From Cryptomeria japonica (taxonomy: Eukaryota > Streptophyta > Pinopsida > Cupressales > Cupressaceae), in the NCBI RefSeq assembly GCF_030272615.1, contig NC_081408.1, positions 198,612,841 through 198,676,840 on the forward strand: DNA of 64,000 nt. Direction: 5' to 3'. Positions within the stretch are counted from its first letter, which is position 1, and each line of letters begins with the position of its first letter. Positions 59,765 to 64,000 of this stretch are shown here, in pieces. The notes under the pieces are model-generated. The model did no database searches and was not told where the DNA came from. It saw only the letters and a list, made by a program, of their open reading frames with translations. A program made the translations under genes and the position numbers.

Positions 59765-62567
59765 TCAGAGATCATCAAATCCATGTTTCATGAATTCTTG
59801 GAGGGTCTTGAGATGCTGTTGATACTCTCTATCTTCTATATCTGATCTAACAATCTCCATTTTGGTCATTCCACTATCAAGCCTTGATAGTGCATCTATA
59901 TATGATCCCAACTTTTTCAGAAGGTGTGAATCATCTATAATAACATCAGAAAATATTTGGCTTTGTATTGTTCTAATGTCCACCTTCCATTCTGATTTGG
60001 ATCTAAGGACCTTCCCACCTTCTATTATGCTCCTGTCTCTATCAAACAGTGTGGGCATATGACTTGTCACTAAACATTGGAAGCTTCTGAGATCATCTCC
60101 AATCCTCTATGTGTACATCTTATGGATAGTAAAGACCTGCTTGACCATGTCAAATTTGGCTTTGAAGTTCACAATTATGACATACAAATAATCTTGGAGA
60201 GGCTTAACCAATGAAACCTCTAGTACTACAATTGTCTTTCTCATATGAGATAGTGAGCATGCCATGAAATGTTGCCGCTTCAAATATTCCTGAGAAAGTA
60301 TTAGTAACTCTCTATGTTCATCCCAATATTTGTCTACATGGTTCAAAATCTCACTGATCTTTGACCCCAACAATAATTTAACCATATTCACACTTACTCT
60401 CCTTTCTATTTGTGAAGTATCTACCTTCAACACATCCATCTCATTATTTAATTTTGTTATGTCTAGCCTGGCTTGGGCTAGATCATTTCTTAATCCCATC
60501 ACTTCATCAGAAGAATACTCAATCATGCTAGGAGGTTTATATGTAGGCCATGCATATAACTGTTCCTACAATGTTGTCACCTTTTCCCTTATAATAACGA
60601 CTTCCTCTTCTACTTTTATGGATACTTTGTGGGAAAACTTTGCCACATTCAAACTCAAGCCTATTGTCTCTATGATAGACGCATCAGCCACTCTTTTAAC
60701 AAGAAAACTTGCAAATAATTGGTCCATCTCCTGACTCATTCTAGGTCACCTTGTAACTCGATGAAGGCACCAAATCACTAGATGATCAAGGTGATAATAA
60801 AAAATTACTCTAGTGAGCACCTTTTCTCTCTATTTTGGATCCATTTAATCTAAATCAATGTCATATCTCCTTCTAATCTCATAAAAAACAATAGCAGAAG
60901 AAATATCCCCCACCACCTCAGGGGTCATAGTTGCTAGTTGCTAATTTTCCATCCTTAATATTTCATCCTTCATCTTTACCCTCTCATCATACCCAAGTTT
61001 ATCGAAATGAATAAAACTCTTCCTTTCCATTTCATTTGTCAAATTCCTTATCACAAATTTCTTGAACTCTCTGGTATTCACAAATTGATCACCTCCCATA
61101 AATTGTTCATAGGCATTTAGCCTCATAGCCTTACTGAGATCATCCCCAATTTTAAATGCATCAAGGGCCCACTCCTTAGGAGGACCCCAGATTTTGACAC
61201 CTAATCTTGTGTCAAACCTATGAGGGAATAAAGGCTCATCTCCTTGAAATTCAAAGCCCTCATAAGATTGAAATGGAATATCTCCTTGAGGATAACATAT
61301 GTAAAGGAATTGCAACCCTTGGACTTTATAGAATTTGAGAAAGAGGGCCACCTGTGGATGATGCAATCATATGCTTTTTCTTAGCAGCTTCTATAAGTAA
61401 TCTTTGTGAAGGGGAAGGATGAGATGATTTAGGAACAAGAGTAGAGGTTGAAGGGGGATCATCATGACTTGGTGGAGGGGAAGCACGACCAATGGGGGAA
61501 CCAATGGACTGAGGGGACTCTGGTCTTTCCTCTTCCACCTCTTGTACTGGGGGTACAACATCAAATTGAGGCCTCTCATGTGGTAAGGGGAAACTATCAA
61601 CATCTGGATAAGTGGCAAAGATAGACTTCATCCTTGCCTCTAGGACTAATAACATTTTCCATGCAGGAGAGTAAGTATTGTCCTCCCTTTTCCTTCTATA
61701 TTCCTCATATTGAATCTTATACCACCTCTCCCTTATTTTAAACACATCATTATAGTGTTTTACATTTCTTATGAGGTCATCTTCATTATCCCATTCATGT
61801 TCTAGTGTCTTTTCCCTCCCAAGCTTTTTGACAAACCACTCAGAGTCATAAAATATATACTTAGCTTGGGGAAGTCTATATTTATTCAACATAGAATCAA
61901 GGATCTTATATGCCTTCCTATTCAAGAAATGATACATTCCAATCACAACTTGTGATGGGATCATTGATCCTTTCTTACGAGATTCACCAAATAAAGACTT
62001 GTTAGCTTCAACTAACTGATGAACTATCTCCAATAGGGCAAATCTATCTTGAACACTGATAGGCAGATGCCGAAGAGTGACAAATATATCAAATACCCTA
62101 ATGACAATGTGGTCCTTGAAGTAGAACCATTATCCCCAATTGTGAGGAAAGTCCAAATCAGGTCTCAGATCATTAGGTCTTAAAAATTCTTTAGCTGTTT
62201 GGCTTAAACCCCATCTAAACTCCTTTTGAAGAATACTTAACAACTTTCTAATAAAAAGATTTTCAAAAGCTAAATAACTAGACTAATTCATATGTAAATC
62301 CCAAATATAGGTCCATTCCTGGACTAGGAGTTGTTCTCCTCCAATGGTGGTTGTAATTTGCAGTTTTGGATGCCAAACCTTGAGGCCTTTATACAAAAAT
62401 ATATGCATCAACAAGGAATAATACTTGATATTTGATGGTTTTACAATTTTGAAATCACAAAGGGCATTATGAAGACCCTCAACCACCAAGGAAGAAAAAT
62501 CAAAAGGTCTATTTATATCTCTACTTTGGATATCCATACATATCACCAGCATCCAATTGGGGATCAT
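59765..62567 (-). pseudogene. Unrecognised ~900-codon protein region, broken
   Basis: Five minus-strand blocks line up in one order: 62567-62283, 62250-61326, 61366-60941, 60526-60107 and 60070-59765, separated by single stops and one overlap/frameshift near 61340. The second block has a highly charged stretch (FKIRERWYKIQYEEYRRKRE) and a Pro/Ser-rich acidic linker (PESPQSIGSPIGRASPPPS). The later blocks are Leu/Lys/Glu-rich and look like coiled coil (LRNDLAQARLDITKLNNEMD). The continuity of protein-like composition over 2.8 kb makes chance unlikely. I recognise no family: no RT, integrase, transposase or kinase motif. It may be a gene fragment or the ORF of an undescribed non-autonomous element. 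Confidence 0.6.
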
Positions 62568-62659
62568 ATCTCTTGCATTTGTAACACATACCTAACATAG
62601 AGCATGGTAGGTATCTATTAAATTTTGGCTTGATGATGATTATAATGAATGACTTCATA

Positions 62660-63746
62660 TGTTGTCATTGATGGAACATGTACACACACACATATGTTCA
62701 CATTGTCTACCGATATTACTTCTAAAAGTTACTTGTATTGCAACCAGTATTGGAAGTTTAGTTTTTGATGGCTTAGAGAGTGTCAAACCGGTACATGTAG
62801 ACAATTGGTATATGCAAGAATGACTTGACACCAACTTGAAGATCCATTGAAGATCATCAAAGAAGCAATGGAGGACAATTAGTTTACATGTTGAAATGGT
62901 TAACTCTAACTGGTATTGGTGTTCCAACCGGTATTCATTGATTGTGTGATGAGTTATACCAATCGTGATGAGTTACCTTAACCGACAAATTTTGGCGGTA
63001 ATTTGTGATGAGTTATGTTTGATTCGTCCAGATACACTGCACCTAGGAAATTGTGATATAATTTCTAAGGCCAACATGAAATCTAAATGTCTATTTAATG
63101 ACATTATGATGAACTATTTTGTAGATATGATATGAGATGATTTGATGAGAAGATAGAAGTGTTAAGTTGTTGAAGGCATTGCATAATATGTTGGTGATGC
63201 AGTTTTGAGTGCGCAGAAGAGGATCTACTCAAGCAAGTTGTGCTACTTCTAGATCACATCATCTGTTGTTTTCTAATCACTACAATAGTCAAATCCCCTA
63301 ACCAGGTAAGCTCTTACAAGCTTCAGTGTACAAATCCTTTAACAAGGTGATCCATTAGTTTGGATTCAGAAATCCTCTACCGAGGTTACTCCTAACATGG
63401 TACTACCTTTAAGAGGGTATAGCTCCTAACAAAGCTTTGGGATCTTTAACAGGATTCGCTCCTAGCAGAGAACCTTTGTAGACCTTAACCTGTCAGTTAC
63501 CTATTACTGTAGATAGTTAACTTGTGAGTCCCATCTCACCATGATTTTTCCCATTTTTTGTTTTCCACATATAAACACTTGTGTTATGGTGGATTTTTTA
63601 CTTATTGTGGATGCTTTAATATCATTTTGGATTGCATGCATAGTGTTTAGTAAACTTGTTAAGTATATCTACCAGTCAGTGTTTAAAGTAGTATTATTTT
63701 TGGTGTCACTGATTCACCCCCCTCTTAGTGCTTTATAAGTCTATCA
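62660..63746 (+). repeat. 5' LTR of an LTR retrotransposon running out of the window
   Basis: The probable start is TGTTGTCATTGATGG at 62660; the end is TAAGTCTATCA at 63746, just before a primer-binding site. CACCCCCCTC sits near the 3' end (63714), as in other copia LTRs. CCGGTA and CCGACA words recur, similar to copia element 1. The left boundary is inferred from the TGTTGTCATT start only. Confidence 0.7.
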
Positions 63747-63748
63747 AT

Positions 63749-63760
63749 TGGTATAAGAGC
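63749..63760 (+). other. Primer-binding site (initiator tRNA-Met type, one change)
   Basis: TGGTATAAGAGC lies 2 bp after the LTR end, one base from the canonical TGGTATCAGAGC. Confidence 0.85.
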
Positions 63761-63808
63761 CTAACTTCTTTAAGGCTTAATTGCTTGGAAGGAAACCCTA
63801 AAGCCACC

Positions 63809-64000
63809 ATGGGGGATATGAGCTACTTTGAGATGGCTAGAGTGCTTGAAGCTACTAAGGATGAGCTTGAAACTCTAAGGGTCAGATTTAAAGCTTCTCA
63901 AGTCAAAAGGAGAGAGCTGATTGAACAACTATTGGAAATATCTGATAATAGTTCTTCAGATGAAGCTAATATTGATGCATTAGCTGAAAAAGGTGAAAAA
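63809..64000 (+). CDS. N-terminal part of a retrotransposon gag, cut by the window end
   Basis: The ATG at 63809 opens 64 codons with no stop, starting MGDMSYFEMARVLEATKDEL and continuing with a charged, heptad-like pattern (LRVRFKASQVKRRELIEQLL) that suggests a coiled coil. The position, ~50 bp after the primer-binding site, is that of gag. The capsid and zinc-knuckle domains would lie outside the window, so the family (probably copia) is inferred. It is open as far as can be seen. Confidence 0.65.
   Translation, partial: MGDMSYFEMARVLEATKDELETLRVRFKASQVKRRELIEQLLEISDNSSSDEANIDALAEKGEK

Overview
The window looks like plant nuclear DNA from a large, repeat-rich genome. It is AT-rich, with one intact single-copy-type gene among nested and decayed LTR retrotransposons, LINE and hAT relics and minisatellites. 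The long, ancient, nested LTR elements, solo LTRs of 2.5-3.5 kb and abundant nonsense decay suggest a gymnosperm, probably a conifer. That lineage call is an inference; only the plant origin is firmly supported, by the 3-ketoacyl-CoA synthase and the plant-type copia, gypsy and hAT proteins.

Layout, left part (1-34968). A degraded Ty3/gypsy element has an LTR ending at 1479, gag (2655-4493), protease (7038-8054), a C-terminal scrap of pol (9757-9921) and a 3' polypurine tract abutting an LTR start at 12728. Reverse transcriptase, RNase H and most of the integrase are missing. A 2,544-bp solo LTR (4494-7037, target-site duplication GATAA) splits gag from protease; removing it restores the reading frame exactly. 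A second LTR-like block lies at 11628-12658. From 12728 to about 17343 there is LTR-type and non-coding DNA with an antisense reading frame and several minisatellites. A full-length Ty1/copia element follows (17344-23654, duplication CACCA, one long gag-pol frame full of TAG/TAA codons). Then comes a degenerate minisatellite into which a second copia-type element is inserted (24250-34679, duplication AAAAT). That second element keeps gag and the protease motif but has no integrase or reverse transcriptase, has a very long leader, and carries a probable 3.5-kb solo LTR (24819-28325) containing a hairpin-forming 37-bp array.

Middle (34969-43428). This is the gene island: an intact, intronless 511-codon 3-ketoacyl-CoA synthase (36876-38411, + strand) of the ER very-long-chain fatty acid elongase, closest to the KCS4/KCS11 type from remembered sequences. 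I recognise no transposon proteins for about 2 kb upstream and 5 kb downstream.

Right part (43429-64000). An imperfect ~1.2-kb tandem duplication (43429-45639) is followed by a LINE RNase H relic (45676-46130). Next is a 2.06-kb tandem duplication (46499-50566), each copy carrying an antisense BED/DUF659 hAT transposase pseudogene. A copia relic on the minus strand (54004-56200) is followed by a 66-nt-armed inverted repeat (56531-56706). An unrecognised, broken ~900-codon protein-coding region lies on the minus strand (59765-62567). The window ends in the 5' LTR, primer-binding site and first gag codons of another LTR element (62660-64000).

Only the KCS gene looks functional. The rest is layered transposon insertion and decay, and the nesting gives a relative order: gypsy/minisatellite hosts first, then the copia insertions and solo LTRs inside them. 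No rRNA, tRNA or CRISPR was seen.
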